Source of the DNA: Acidobacterium sp.
GTDB lineage: Bacteria; Acidobacteriota; Terriglobia; Terriglobales; Acidobacteriaceae
Direction of reading: 5' to 3'
Assembly (NCBI GenBank): GCA_003166955.1
Contig: PMUI01000042.1
Coordinates: 53,238-117,237 of the forward strand
DNA length: 64,000 nt
Position 1 is the stretch's first letter; every line of letters begins with the position of its first letter. A program made the position numbers and the translations under genes. Shown in pieces: positions 8,956 through 18,309 of the stretch. The notes under the pieces were generated by a model, which did no database searches, was not told the DNA's origin, and saw only the letters and a list, made by a program, of their open reading frames with translations.

Positions 8956-9600
8956 TTAACGAGTGCTGTCTAATCTTGCACCGTAATTGACACCAGCGGA
9001 AGGAAAATTCCTCTGGATATTTCCGATTCCTGCGTCGAGGCCCTCCGAGACGACAGTCTTCGGTCCGACGCAGGCCACGGGCTCCACATCGGAAGCAGAA
9101 ACCTCCACACCCACGGACTGTGCGAGCATGTCGACGGACAGTACCAGCCGACAGAAATTCTTTTTGCGAACCAGGATTCCCTGCACTCCCTCCAGCGAAC
9201 CGCGCATGACGCGCACACGCTCGCCGATCTTCAGGAAGGGATGAGGCTCAATGCGGCAGGAACCCTGTACCGCTCTCCGGATGGCATCGATCTCGGCTTC
9301 CGGCACAACCTCAATCTGTTCGCCCCGGGACAGGATCATGTGAATGCCGGGAGTAGTGACCACCTGCAAACGCCGGCTGAGTAGTCCCCGGACAAAGACG
9401 TAACAAGGGAAAAGCGGGAGGGAAAGAAGCTTCTGCCTGTCCTTCCAGCGCCGCATCGACTCATGCAGCGGGAGGAAGACTTCGAATCCCTTTGCTGAAA
9501 GCATCTCCGCGACGGACTTTTCGTGCTGATGCTGGGTGTAAGCGGCCCACCAAGCTGGCTGGTCTGCTGCCGGGTGCCCGATATTGTTTGAGACCAGCAT
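8956..9600 (-). CDS. NusG-like (UpxY/RfaH/LoaP-type) transcription antiterminator of the EPS operon
   Basis: A specialised NusG paralogue of 214 residues. The NGN domain covers about residues 15-115 (WWAAYTQHQHEKSVAEML, then LFPCYVFVR). A KOW-type domain follows (KIGERVRVMRGSLEGVQGILVRKK, about 122-145). Such proteins ride RNA polymerase through long polysaccharide operons and suppress early termination. Its place as the first gene of the export operon fits that role. I could not find a convincing ops sequence in the 172-bp leader. The last 40 residues are not family-typical. Confidence 0.88.
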   Translation of the reverse strand: MLVSNNIGHPAADQPAWWAAYTQHQHEKSVAEMLSAKGFEVFLPLHESMRRWKDRQKLLSLPLFPCYVFVRGLLSRRLQVVTTPGIHMILSRGEQIEVVPEAEIDAIRRAVQGSCRIEPHPFLKIGERVRVMRGSLEGVQGILVRKKNFCRLVLSVDMLAQSVGVEVSASDVEPVACVGPKTVVSEGLDAGIGNIQRNFPSAGVNYGARLDSTR

Positions 9601-9772
9601 TTCGATTCAGCACCCCGCCAGATGGTAACGAGTTCCAGGACATAGCTCCGCCCTGTGGGCTACAGGAGCCCGTTTTCCACAACCAAGCCCAAACCTCAAG
9701 CATCCGGTACCGAGAATTGCGACTCGGGGCGTCCTGTCGCCTGTAACTTCCGGATTTAACAGGAGAAATCGA

Positions 9773-10177
9773 TCAAAACACCAGCCGTCGATGGCCATTC
9801 ACTGGATCTTTGGCAACGTAATCTCTGCCTTCCATTCGGCGAAGAAACCGCGAATGTAAAATCTTGGCGGCAATCGTATAAGTACCAACCGGGATCCTGC
9901 ATTTTGACGATCTGATTACGAACCCTCGGCAGAAAACTTCAGCGGCGCATTCGCCGTCCAGTTCAACAGGTAGAAAGAACCTCATCTCAATCGCGGTTTT
10001 GGGGTCCAGGGCACGTCCGCTGCGAATCAACAGCCCGGAAATACTGATGTTTTCAGTTAATCCCTCATGCCAATCTCTTTCCCCTCGTACCCGAAATCGA
10101 ATGGCGGTACCGATTTCGTATCGACGGGCTCGGGGGAATTCTGGGTTGGTCGCGCTGTAGGCCCGATCCGAATCCAT
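9773..10177 (-). CDS. PilZ-domain protein (putative c-di-GMP receptor)
   Basis: A 134-residue single-domain protein. The RxxxR-like region (RARRYEIG, residues 16-23) and the following N-I-S-I-S-G (about 43-48, matching D/NxSxxG) are the c-di-GMP-binding signature of PilZ domains. The start at ATG 10177 has a strong ribosome-binding site (AAGGAGAGGGG) directly before it. It lies upstream of the exopolysaccharide operon on the same strand, which suggests c-di-GMP control of polymer production. That link is inferred from position only. Confidence 0.82.
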   Translation of the reverse strand: MDSDRAYSATNPEFPRARRYEIGTAIRFRVRGERDWHEGLTENISISGLLIRSGRALDPKTAIEMRFFLPVELDGECAAEVFCRGFVIRSSKCRIPVGTYTIAAKILHSRFLRRMEGRDYVAKDPVNGHRRLVF

Positions 10178-10443
10178 CCCCTCTCCTTGCCCCCGTTTTC
10201 GTGCTGCACCCAGGCGCAGGTACTCGCCAGCCCAACTGCGAAACTTAGGTTAGGGCAGTTCCCCGGGGACAGCAATGGCCCGACAGTACTATCGTCATAT
10301 GACTGCATAGTGCTACTTCGGTGGAACGATGGTGTGTTACCGAGGTCCCGGAACCAGGTCGCGCGCACATTCCAGTGGTGAGGCAGAGACTTCCTCCGTT
10401 TCTCACTAAACGAGAAAAAGAGTTCCTGCCCTGTGGATTGCGT

Positions 10444-11148
10444 TCAGGCGACCGCGGCAGTCAGGCGGTGATTCACGGCGAAGAGGGCAAGTTCCAGACG
10501 GTTCGAGACACCCAACTTGTCGAAGACGTTGCTGATATGGTGTTTCACCGTCTGCTCGCTGATCGAGCATCGCTGGGCGATATCGGGATTGGAGTACCCG
10601 GCGACCACCAGGGTAACGATTTCCATCTCGCGGGTTGTCAGTCCATAGTCGCGCGCCCGCACTCCGTCGGTGGCGGGTGCAACCGCACGCAGAGCCCGCA
10701 CCAGGTCGGTGACGCTCTCGCGGCCGACCCAGTACTGCCCGGCCATCACGCACTGAATACTGTCAAAGAGCCGCTGCGTGGTCGACTCCTTCAGGATGAC
10801 TCCGTAGGCTCCGAGCTTGAGGGCCTGGACGATCTGCGGCTTTTCGATGGAGGCGGTCAGGAGCAGGGTCCGCACCGGCAACCGGGAGGCAGAAAGCTCG
10901 CGCAGCACTTCCATGCCATCCTGGCGCGGCATGGAAAGATCGAGCAGGATGATGTCCGGTTTGGTTTTTCGGGCCAGATCCACCAGCACATCGCCGTCGG
11001 AGGCTTCGCCTACTACCTCAAAACCGGGCTCTGCCTGCAGCAGGCGGCGAAGGCCATCCCGAAACAGGGGATGATCGTCGGCGATCAAAATCCGAATTGT
11101 GGCCGGGGATGGGGACGGAGACACGAAACTACTCGCCAATGAGACCAT
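10444..11148 (-). CDS. NarL/FixJ-family response regulator
   Basis: A 234-residue two-domain regulator. The receiver domain (about 17-135) has the acidic pair D24-D25, the phosphoacceptor D70 (IILLDLSMP) and K120. A LuxR-type helix-turn-helix follows at about 168-220 (LTTREMEIVTLVVAGYSNPDIAQ, then ISEQTVKHHISNVFDKLGV). No sensor kinase gene is adjacent. It precedes the PilZ and polysaccharide genes on the same strand by 266 bp, so it may regulate them. The first 16 residues are Ser/Pro-rich and not part of the receiver. Confidence 0.9.
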   Translation of the reverse strand: MVSLASSFVSPSPSPATIRILIADDHPLFRDGLRRLLQAEPGFEVVGEASDGDVLVDLARKTKPDIILLDLSMPRQDGMEVLRELSASRLPVRTLLLTASIEKPQIVQALKLGAYGVILKESTTQRLFDSIQCVMAGQYWVGRESVTDLVRALRAVAPATDGVRARDYGLTTREMEIVTLVVAGYSNPDIAQRCSISEQTVKHHISNVFDKLGVSNRLELALFAVNHRLTAAVA

Positions 11149-11509
11149 TGCGGATATCCATGCGATCCGGGATGGCCTCCGGCAACGCCGGAGCCATTCC
11201 TGTCGAAAAAGTTAGGGTTGGCTATGTCGCAGGATCAGCGAAATCCCGCTGCGGCATACCCGCGTCAAAATTGGGTAGAAAGTGAGTGACGAGAGTCTCA
11301 GACGGGCCGTAGTGCTCGCTGTCGCGGTCAGCCCGAGACTCATTATAAGAGTGTGCGAAACAACAATAGAACGAATGCAGGTGCAAAAACCCACTGATTA
11401 TCCACAGCGTTTCCACAAGTGGCCCGTGGTAGTCCAACCCCTTCCCGATTCACTGCTGTCGACTACAAACCCGACATCCGCGACTCCCCCTCGCGCATGG
11501 AGAACAAAA
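11149..11509. other. Intergenic region with an isolated DnaA-box-like site
   Basis: No convincing gene. The stretch should hold the promoter of the response regulator (reading left) and the 3' end of the lipoprotein gene. TTATCCACA at 11398-11406 matches the consensus DnaA box, and TTTCCACAA follows 3 bp later. There is no box cluster or AT-rich unwinding element, so this is not evidence of an origin. Confidence 0.4.
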
Positions 11510-13594
11510 CTATGGGATCGTCACGCCAAACGCATTCGAAGGCACGCTCTCCACGCCGGAACCGTCCACGCTGGTCACGTAATAGACGTAGGCCTGGCCG
11601 CTGGCCACAGTGCTGTCGGTAAACGTGGTTGCCGTGTTCACTCCCGTATTCAATATCTGATATGACGTTGTCCCGCTCAGGGAGCGATACACGTTGTATC
11701 CGGTCACCGCATCCGGCGAACTGGCCGGGGCATCCCAGGTCAGATCGACCAGGTAGGGAATCGCGCCCGTCCCGGTCAGCCCGATCACCATCGATCCACC
11801 GGTTGTTGCGGTGCTCGCGATCGCTATCTGGCCGGAGGCCGCCCCGGCAAGGCTCGGCACGAATTCCAGCGACAGCGTCACCGACTGGCCCGGGTTCAGG
11901 GTGAGCGGCGGACTAATCCCGGACATGGTGAATCCGGTTCCCGTGAGGACCGCTGTGCTGATGGTGACCGCCTGGGTTCCGGTCGAAGTGAGCGTCAGAG
12001 CCTGTGTCCCCAGTGAATTCAGCGACACACTTCCGAAGGCCACCGTGGTTGAACTGGCGTTGAGCAAAGCGCTGCCGGCGCTCAGCTGCAACGCGAAGGA
12101 CTGGGAAGATCCATCGGCTGCGGCGGTCAGCGTCGCAGTCTGCGCGGTGGTCACGGCCGCAGCCGTCGCCGTGAATCCGGCGCTTACCGCACCGTCTGGA
12201 ACCGTGATACTTCCTGGAACCGTCACCGCCGGGCTGCTGCTGGCAAGGGCGACTGCGAGGCCCCCGGCCGGAGCTGCCGAGCTCAGGCTCACGGCACAAC
12301 TGTCGGTTCCGGAGCCCGTTATGGACGAGCTTCCACAGGAGAGCCCGCTCACACTCGGCGTCGACGACCCGCCCGAGCCGCTACTGCCCCCGGATCCTCC
12401 GCCTCCGCCCGAACCGCCCCCGCCTGATCCGCCGCCAGAGCCGGAATTGACGGCCCCCGTACCGCTGAGGCCGATTACGATGGCGCTTCCCGAGGAGCCG
12501 TTGGTGGTGATGGTCAGCTGTCCGGTAATAATCCCGGCGCTGGCTGGATCGAATTGCACGTTCATGACGATGACCTGGCCGGGGCCCAAAATGACGGGCA
12601 GCGCCAACCCGGAGATACTGAAGCCCGCGCCGGTCAGCGCGGCGGAATCAATCGTCACCGGCTCAGTGCCAGAAGAGGTCAGGACCACAGACTGCGTTGC
12701 TGTCGTATTCGTCGCCACGTAGCCAAACGAAACGTGACTTGTGCTGGTGCTAAGAATGCGAAGCGCCGCCTCCAGTTCGAGCGCAAACGATTCAGACACT
12801 CCGCTTTCTGTCGCCGTCAAAACGGCCGCCTCGGTCGAACCCACCGCAGCTGCCTGCGCCACAAATCCGATGCCATTGGTATTGGCCGGAACCGTGACAG
12901 TGGCCGGAACCGTGACCGCCGTACTGCTGCTGCTCAGGTTCAGGGTAAGGCCGCCGCTGCCTGCGGGGGCATTCAGCGCGACAAAACAATTGTCGGATCC
13001 GGCGCCGACCATCGACGAATTGTTGCAGGAGATTCCACTCAGCACTCCCACCGTGGCCGGAGGCTGATTCGCGGACGGCACTCCCAGCCCGCTCAATGTC
13101 ACTGTCGGCAAACCGCCGGCACTCGCGTTGCTGACGACTGTAACCGCGCCCGTGACGGTACCGATACTGGACGGGCTGAATTGCACCTGAAAGGTGTATC
13201 TGGAACCGGCTGCTATTGTCATCGGGAACCCGCCGATGCCCAGCGGCTTGAAGGACTGGCCGGTGACGCTGACATTCGATACCTGGACCGAGCCGGTGCC
13301 ACTGTTCAGAAACGAGACAGTCGTAGTGCTGGCCCGCCCCACCGTCACCGCACCAAAGTCGATCGAACTCACCGCAGCTTTCAGTTCTCCGATCGCAGTA
13401 GTCGACCCGCAGCCGACGAAAGCCAGCAGAACACAAAAGCCGATCAGCAGCGCTGCGTACGTCAGGTAGCGCCGCGATCGGCTTGCCCGGGGGCGCGTCC
13501 GCCGTTCATGTTTCCCGAAGCGGCTGTCCGACCAAAAGCTACTTTGCCGATCCGATACGGAATCCGACGAGAACCGAATGGGGACTTCGAACAT
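11510..13594 (-). CDS. Choice-of-anchor D repeat lipoprotein with C-terminal fibronectin type III domain
   Basis: A surface-exposed protein of 694 residues. After a basic N-terminal tail a hydrophobic helix ends in AFVGCG, a plausible but imperfect lipobox. Three choice-of-anchor D (ASPM/SPD-2/Hydin-like) modules follow, each with an S/TxxxFGxVxxG...TxxxxxxxxG pattern (IDFGAVTVG, VSFGYVATN, VAFGSVSLN). They are separated by Ser/Val/Ala-rich blocks that begin with S(G)ISCxxSSxxG or SGLSCGSSS. A Gly/Ser linker of about 25 residues sits in the middle. The last 90 residues look like a fibronectin type III domain (VTGYNVYRS...). I chose ATG 13594 because AGGTGAGG precedes it; the frame is open to 13642. 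Function unknown. Confidence 0.8.
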   Translation of the reverse strand: MFEVPIRFSSDSVSDRQSSFWSDSRFGKHERRTRPRASRSRRYLTYAALLIGFCVLLAFVGCGSTTAIGELKAAVSSIDFGAVTVGRASTTTVSFLNSGTGSVQVSNVSVTGQSFKPLGIGGFPMTIAAGSRYTFQVQFSPSSIGTVTGAVTVVSNASAGGLPTVTLSGLGVPSANQPPATVGVLSGISCNNSSMVGAGSDNCFVALNAPAGSGGLTLNLSSSSTAVTVPATVTVPANTNGIGFVAQAAAVGSTEAAVLTATESGVSESFALELEAALRILSTSTSHVSFGYVATNTTATQSVVLTSSGTEPVTIDSAALTGAGFSISGLALPVILGPGQVIVMNVQFDPASAGIITGQLTITTNGSSGSAIVIGLSGTGAVNSGSGGGSGGGGSGGGGGSGGSSGSGGSSTPSVSGLSCGSSSITGSGTDSCAVSLSSAAPAGGLAVALASSSPAVTVPGSITVPDGAVSAGFTATAAAVTTAQTATLTAAADGSSQSFALQLSAGSALLNASSTTVAFGSVSLNSLGTQALTLTSTGTQAVTISTAVLTGTGFTMSGISPPLTLNPGQSVTLSLEFVPSLAGAASGQIAIASTATTGGSMVIGLTGTGAIPYLVDLTWDAPASSPDAVTGYNVYRSLSGTTSYQILNTGVNTATTFTDSTVASGQAYVYYVTSVDGSGVESVPSNAFGVTIP

Positions 13595-14134
13595 CCACCT
13601 CACCTCTTGCAGTACTACAGTCGCTCTCGCGAGCTGGCACACGTCGACTCTTAGCTTCCCGGGGGTGGAAGGCTTCTGGACAGGGGGTCACAAGGAACCG
13701 TTATTCACGGTGGACTCCCGGTGCCGAATCTTGCTCAGAACTGTTTGTCAGTCTTGCGAGATTTTAGCCACACATGTGCACGTCGGTATCCAATTGGTTC
13801 GCTGGTTCTATTACCTTTGGGCGGTTCGACGAATGACCGGCAATGACGCGTATTCTCGCCGATGATGCGGACGGAATTTCCACAGCGAAGTGAATCGGTT
13901 GATTAGAGCCATGCCTGGTAAAAATGCACGGCATGCAGGAATATTCTTCCGAAAAAATATTTCGCATCGTAACGTCTCCGCAGGAATTGCGCAGCGCTGC
14001 AGACACGAGCGACACACTTCGGAGCGATGCTGCACCGAAGTCACACTCATCGGTACTTGAGCGCCTGTCACTATCGACCATCACGAGAGAGCTACTTTGC
14101 GCTCACGTCGTTACGCACAAATTAAAATCAGGTT
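13595..14134. other. Divergent intergenic region
   Basis: No gene supported. It separates the minus-strand lipoprotein gene from the plus-strand oxidase gene and must contain both promoters. The frames open here do not look like protein families. No riboswitch or tRNA was recognised. Confidence 0.4.
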
Positions 14135-15190
14135 ATGAACCGAACCGATGTGGCAATCGCCGGTGCCGGAATCATCGGACTCACGACTGCTTTTGAACTT
14201 GCCGCAGCGGGCTGCAAGGTGACCGTCTGCGATCAGAGCGAAGCGATGTCGGAAGCTTCGCGCGCAGCTGCTGGAATGCTAGCCGGGGCCGATCCTGAAA
14301 ATCCTGCGGAACTGCGGGAACTTTCCCGCCTCAGTCTTGCGCATTATCCGGAGTTTCTCGATCGAGTCGAAACCCTCTCGCAAAAGAAGATTCCGATCCG
14401 GACCACCAGCACCATGCAGGGGATCCACCACCTGCCGCCGGATGCGAACCCGCTGACCGAACCGGAAATCGAGAAGCTTGCCCCCCGCGCCAACGTCAGC
14501 GGTTGGAGGTTTGTCTCTCTTGAAGAGAAGAGCATCGATGCATGGGATCTCGCTGAGGCGCTCCCCACTGCATCGCGCGCGGCGGGGATCCGGTTGCGAG
14601 AACGAACGCCTGTTCTCAGCGTCCGCAGCGAGGGTGCGGGGGCAGAAATCGTCACAGCCGCGGGTACTTTTTCCGCCGGCATCTTCCTCAATGCCACGGG
14701 CGCGTGGGCTCCCGCGCTGGAACCCTCGATGCCTGTCTCCCCGCGCAAGGGCCATATGCTGACCGCCGAGCTGCCGGGCGAACTGCAGATGCAATGCGTG
14801 CTGCGGACACCGAACGTCTATATCGTTCCCCGCGGCGCCAATCGCTATACCGTTGGATCCACCGTGGAGGATGCCGGCTTCGACCGCACCGTGGACCCGA
14901 TCCGTATTCAGGAGCTGTTCTCGCGGGCCGTCGATCTCTGGCCGCCCCTGCGCGATGCCAGTATCGCCGAAACATGGATCGGCTTCCGCCCCGGCTCCGG
15001 GGACGGCCTGCCCATCATCGACCAGACCAGCGACCACTGCTGGATTGCGACGGGACATTTCAAGAACGGCATCCTGCTCGGCCCGGGCACCGCACGCGTG
15101 CTCAGCCAGTGGATGCTGGGCCAACGGCCTGAGCTCGACCTGTCGCCCTTCCGCGCCGGCCGGTTCGCCCTGTTGCCCGCGTCCTCCTGA
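14135..15190 (+). CDS. thiO: FAD-dependent oxidoreductase, glycine oxidase ThiO-like
   Basis: A DAO-family flavoenzyme of 351 residues. The FAD-binding GxGxxG is GAGIIG at about residues 10-15. The segment SRAAAGMLAG (about 42-51) and the C-terminal ATGHFKNGILLGPGTA are typical of ThiO/glycine oxidases, which oxidise glycine to iminoglycine for the thiazole of thiamine. No other thiamine gene is nearby, so a different amino-acid oxidase activity is possible. The upstream region has a short AT-rich element close to the start. It stands alone on the plus strand before citrate synthase. Confidence 0.78.
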   Translation: MNRTDVAIAGAGIIGLTTAFELAAAGCKVTVCDQSEAMSEASRAAAGMLAGADPENPAELRELSRLSLAHYPEFLDRVETLSQKKIPIRTTSTMQGIHHLPPDANPLTEPEIEKLAPRANVSGWRFVSLEEKSIDAWDLAEALPTASRAAGIRLRERTPVLSVRSEGAGAEIVTAAGTFSAGIFLNATGAWAPALEPSMPVSPRKGHMLTAELPGELQMQCVLRTPNVYIVPRGANRYTVGSTVEDAGFDRTVDPIRIQELFSRAVDLWPPLRDASIAETWIGFRPGSGDGLPIIDQTSDHCWIATGHFKNGILLGPGTARVLSQWMLGQRPELDLSPFRAGRFALLPASS

Positions 15191-15358
15191 GGCAGCCGCC
15201 GCCGGTCCCCGAATCTCGCCCGGCAGCACGCGCCGCTAATCGTGCGATCCCCAGGACTCAGTGCCGAATGACGAGGATTTTCGCGTAATCTAGTAAGCAG
15301 ATTTCTCGAAGCTGGGCGCGAGGCGTTAGCAGGAACCGGAATTGCGCCGGGACCTTGC

Positions 15359-15373
15359 ATCGCACGGTGCGAT
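15359..15373. promoter_or_regulatory. 15-bp palindrome upstream of citrate synthase
   Basis: ATCGCAC-G-GTGCGAT is a perfect 7+1+7 inverted repeat about 60 bp before the citrate synthase start. It could be a regulator site or a short hairpin in the leader. No -35/-10 pair could be fixed around it. Confidence 0.3.
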
Positions 15374-15430
15374 CATGGCATCCCGTGAATCGGCAGCAAT
15401 TTCCTGGCTGAGGTGGAGGGAAAGCAGCAC

Positions 15431-16564
15431 ATGGCAACAGCAGCGGTGGTCAAGGGACTGGAAGGCGTCGTAGCTGCGAATTCCGGCATTTGCTGGATTG
15501 ACGGCTACGCGGGAGTGCTCGCCTATCGCGGCATCGACATTCACGAGCTGGCCGAGCAGTCCACCTTCGAGGAGACCACGTGTCTGCTATGGCACGGCCG
15601 TCTGCCGGATCGAACGCAGCTCGACGAGTTTACCCAGAAGCTGATCGTGGCCCGCCGCCTGCCCTCGGAGATCTTCGACCTCTTCCGTTCTGTTCCGAAG
15701 AGCGCTACACCCATGGAGGTACTGCGCACCGCGGTTTCTGCGCTCAGCTTCTACGATCCGGACGAGAGCGCCGTCGATCACGACTCCAATGTCCGCAAAT
15801 CCTTCGCGCTGACCGCACAGCTGGCGATGCTGGTGGCCGCCTACGACCGCATCCGCAAAGGCAACGCTGTTATCGAGCCGGATCCTTCGCTCTCGCACGC
15901 AGCCAATTTCCTCTGGATGTTACACGGAACCAAGCCCATCCCCGCCGCAACCAACGCCTTCGACATGGCGCTGATCCTCCACGCCGATCACGAGCTGAAC
16001 GCCTCGACCTTCGCTGCGCGCGTCATCGCCGGCACCATGGCCGATATGCACTCGGCGATCACCGGCGCCATCGGCGCTCTCAAAGGTCCGCTCCACGGCG
16101 GCGCCAACGAAGCCGTGATGAAGATGCTCTTCGAGATCGGTAAGTCCGGTGGCGACCCCGTCGACTACGTGAAGGCCCTTCTGGCGCAGAAGAAGAAGGT
16201 CTTCGGCTTCGGCCATCGCGTCTACCGCACCGAGGACCCCCGCGCCACGCACCTGCGCAAAATGTCAGAGCAGCTGAGCAAGGAGTCCGGCAACACGAAG
16301 TGGTTCGACATGTCGCGCCGCATCGAGGAATTCGTGAAGGTCGAGAAGAAGCTCAACGCCAACGTGGATTTTTACTCGGCGTCGACCTACACCACGCTCG
16401 GCATCGATCTCGACCTCTTCACGCCGATCTTCGCCGTCAGCCGCATCGCAGGGTGGACCGCGCACGTCATCGAACAGCTCGACGACAACCGGCTCATCCG
16501 CCCGCGCGCCGAGTACACCGGCCCGGAATACCCGGTGAAGTACGTTCCCATCGATCACCGGTAG
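15431..16564 (+). CDS. gltA: Citrate synthase
   Basis: Condenses acetyl-CoA and oxaloacetate in the TCA cycle. The product is 377 residues, the size of the short bacterial type. The catalytic triad is visible: H222 (LHGGANEA), H262 (GFGHRVY) and D313 (NVDFYS), with the substrate histidine H187 in ADHELNAS. I start at ATG 15431, which has GGAGGG 10 nt upstream; a GTG at 15413 in frame would add six residues including that site. It ends 6 bp before the end of the convergent antitoxin gene. Members of this size class also include 2-methylcitrate synthases, but no propionate genes are nearby. Confidence 0.93.
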   Translation: MATAAVVKGLEGVVAANSGICWIDGYAGVLAYRGIDIHELAEQSTFEETTCLLWHGRLPDRTQLDEFTQKLIVARRLPSEIFDLFRSVPKSATPMEVLRTAVSALSFYDPDESAVDHDSNVRKSFALTAQLAMLVAAYDRIRKGNAVIEPDPSLSHAANFLWMLHGTKPIPAATNAFDMALILHADHELNASTFAARVIAGTMADMHSAITGAIGALKGPLHGGANEAVMKMLFEIGKSGGDPVDYVKALLAQKKKVFGFGHRVYRTEDPRATHLRKMSEQLSKESGNTKWFDMSRRIEEFVKVEKKLNANVDFYSASTYTTLGIDLDLFTPIFAVSRIAGWTAHVIEQLDDNRLIRPRAEYTGPEYPVKYVPIDHR

Positions 16565-16570
16565 CCGGAT

Positions 16571-16876
16571 TTATCGTACTGCTTCGACCGTGAGTTTCAG
16601 ACCCATCGCCTTCGTCACTGCGACCAGGGTGGACCAGCGTGGGTTTCCGCGTGCCGACAATGCCCTGTAGAGACTCTCCCGCTCCACCCCCGCAGCCTTC
16701 GCAATTTTCGCGACTCCGCCACGTGCCTCGGCAACCCGGCGCAGCGCTATCAGGAGCACTTCGGGTTCTTCGGTATCCTCCAGCGCCGCTTTCAGATATT
16801 CGGCCGCAAATTCGGGGTTCTCGCGAAGTTCCTTCACCATCGCTTCGTCGTGCGAAATGCTGGCTTTGTGTTTCAT
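16571..16876 (-). CDS. HigA-type antitoxin (XRE helix-turn-helix)
   Basis: Antitoxin of 101 residues with an XRE-like helix-turn-helix at about 55-95 (GGVAKIAKAAGVERESLYRALSARGNPRWSTL). This is the pattern of the addiction-module antidote family paired with HigB/RelE-like killers. Its ATG overlaps the toxin stop codon (ATGA at 16876-16873), so the toxin is first in the operon, as in higBA. It should bind the toxin and repress the operon promoter. Confidence 0.85.
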   Translation of the reverse strand: MKHKASISHDEAMVKELRENPEFAAEYLKAALEDTEEPEVLLIALRRVAEARGGVAKIAKAAGVERESLYRALSARGNPRWSTLVAVTKAMGLKLTVEAVR

Positions 16877-17199
16877 GGTCTCACTTCCCTCTTCCTGTAA
16901 TCGTCGAAGTATTCAATGGCGCGATCAATGTCGGATGACTGTTTGCGCTTGTCTCCACCACAAATCAGGAGAACGCAAGTCCGGCCCAGCATCGCGTAGT
17001 AGAGCCGATAACCGGGACCCCAGTCGATCCGCATCTCGCTGACACCCTCGCGCAGGAATTTGCAGTCCCCCAAGTTGCCCGCTGAAAGGCGATCGATTCG
17101 GGTAGCGACCCTCGCCCGGGCGTTGCCTTCGAGGTTCCTCAGCCATTCGCCGACAACATCCCTTCCTGAGCGGGTAATGTATCGGCGAACTTCCAGCAC
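16873..17199 (-). CDS. HigB/RelE-family toxin (addiction module killer protein)
   Basis: A 108-residue basic protein of the RelE superfamily, expected to be a ribosome-dependent mRNA interferase. It has the family pattern VGEWLRNLEGNARARVATRIDRL, then EGVSEMRIDWGPGYRLYYA and the strand VLLICGGDKRKQSSDIDRA. The start is GTG at 17199. It lies directly upstream of its antitoxin in the inverted HigBA order. The operon faces citrate synthase tail to tail. Confidence 0.85.
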   Translation of the reverse strand: MLEVRRYITRSGRDVVGEWLRNLEGNARARVATRIDRLSAGNLGDCKFLREGVSEMRIDWGPGYRLYYAMLGRTCVLLICGGDKRKQSSDIDRAIEYFDDYRKREVRP

Positions 17200-17265
17200 A
17201 ATAGCATTGTAACTTATAGATCACAGCCGCGCCAGACATTTCAACGATGAATAGCGGGTCCGGTC

Positions 17266-18309
17266 TCAGCGCTGCACACGGACCGAGTCGACCGCACCAA
17301 TCAGCCCCGGCTTCCACGCGCTTCCCGCAAACGGCGACTGCCCGCGCCGTCCCCACCATAACCACATCAGCAGCGCGACCACCGCCAACAGCGGAAAAAC
17401 AATAACGCTGCCCTCCGGACCCGTCGCCCCCCCGCTCCACAGCGCCCTGCCCGCGGCATGCTCGCTGAACAAATGTCCCTGCGCCACCATCCCACTGTCG
17501 GCGGTGCCATAGAAATACGACTGCCCCCAGTCCCACGCAGCATGGAAGCCCACCGCCCACCACAGCGATCCCGTATACCAGAGGCTGAGGCAGAAGATCA
17601 GGCCCACGGCGCCGGCCCCGATCAGGCCCACTGGCGACTCGCCGCCGTTGGTCCCGTGCACGACCCCGAAGAGAACCGCAAATAATAGCGCGCCCCACCA
17701 GAATCCAATGCCGCGCGTGATCGTAAACTGAACGTATCCGCGAAACGTCGACTCCTCGGTCAAGCCGACAAGCAGGAAAAGCCCACCCCACTCCCATGCG
17801 TATTTCACAGCCGCGATCCCGCTGAGCGTCCGCCCCTCGATCGACAAATAGCCGAGATGCCGCAGAACCAGAACGACCGCCGAAATGGCAATGAATCCCC
17901 AGATGATTCCAGAGATCAGGCGCACTACGCGCGCCGATCCCTGATAGCCATAGAACAGGACGGGCCTGTGCTCAAACATCGCCATCGCCGCGGTCGCAAT
18001 CAGCACCGGGACAAGTTGCGAGCCTTCCAGCAGCAGCCCGGTAAACGGCGCTATCGGCTGGTTCCCGGTCAGGTGCAGATGCGGCCCAACCAGAACCTGG
18101 AAGACGCCGATGAGCACAAACCAAAGGCCAGCGAACGCCAGGATGGACCAGCCCGCACGCAATCCGTGCGGTCCCAAAAATATCCAGTGCCCGGGAACTC
18201 GTGGACGCGCCAGACCTCCGGCTGCGAAAGAAGATGCGCCCGTCTTGGAGTCAGGCTTGGCGGCCGGCTCAGGCGCCGGCGCCGTGGTGCGTTCGCTGTC
18301 TTCGTTCAA
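17266..18309 (-). CDS. CPBP-family intramembrane metalloprotease
   Basis: A multi-spanning membrane protein of 347 residues with a CPBP (CAAX protease and bacteriocin-processing) domain in its second half. It has [11 protein letters not shown] (EExxxR), FGVVHGT (FxxxH) and HAAWDW (HxxxD). About eight hydrophobic helices are visible. The N-terminal 40 residues are a Pro/Ala-rich cytosolic tail. The proposed start is TTG 18309, whose last two bases lie in the gatA stop codon (TTGA), indicating coupling to gatA; the open frame running to 18411 lies inside gatA. Substrate unknown. Being third in a gatCA operon is curious. Confidence 0.8.
   Translation of the reverse strand: MNEDSERTTAPAPEPAAKPDSKTGASSFAAGGLARPRVPGHWIFLGPHGLRAGWSILAFAGLWFVLIGVFQVLVGPHLHLTGNQPIAPFTGLLLEGSQLVPVLIATAAMAMFEHRPVLFYGYQGSARVVRLISGIIWGFIAISAVVLVLRHLGYLSIEGRTLSGIAAVKYAWEWGGLFLLVGLTEESTFRGYVQFTITRGIGFWWGALLFAVLFGVVHGTNGGESPVGLIGAGAVGLIFCLSLWYTGSLWWAVGFHAAWDWGQSYFYGTADSGMVAQGHLFSEHAAGRALWSGGATGPEGSVIVFPLLAVVALLMWLWWGRRGQSPFAGSAWKPGLIGAVDSVRVQR

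Noticed and set aside
9654..9680. Hairpin GGGCTACAGGAGCCC followed by GTTTT as a terminator
   Set aside because: Short stem, broken T-run and no plus-strand gene upstream.
9601..9772. ops-like antitermination element (GGCGGAGCTATG on the minus strand)
   Set aside because: Only the first five bases agree with GGCGGTAG and there is no supporting hairpin.
11398..11406. Consensus DnaA box TTATCCACA as a replication origin
   Set aside because: A single box with one weak neighbour, no dnaA/dnaN genes and no AT-rich unwinding region.
13924..14196. 90-codon plus-strand frame overlapping the thiO start
   Set aside because: No family match; it overlaps the well-supported oxidase start in another frame.
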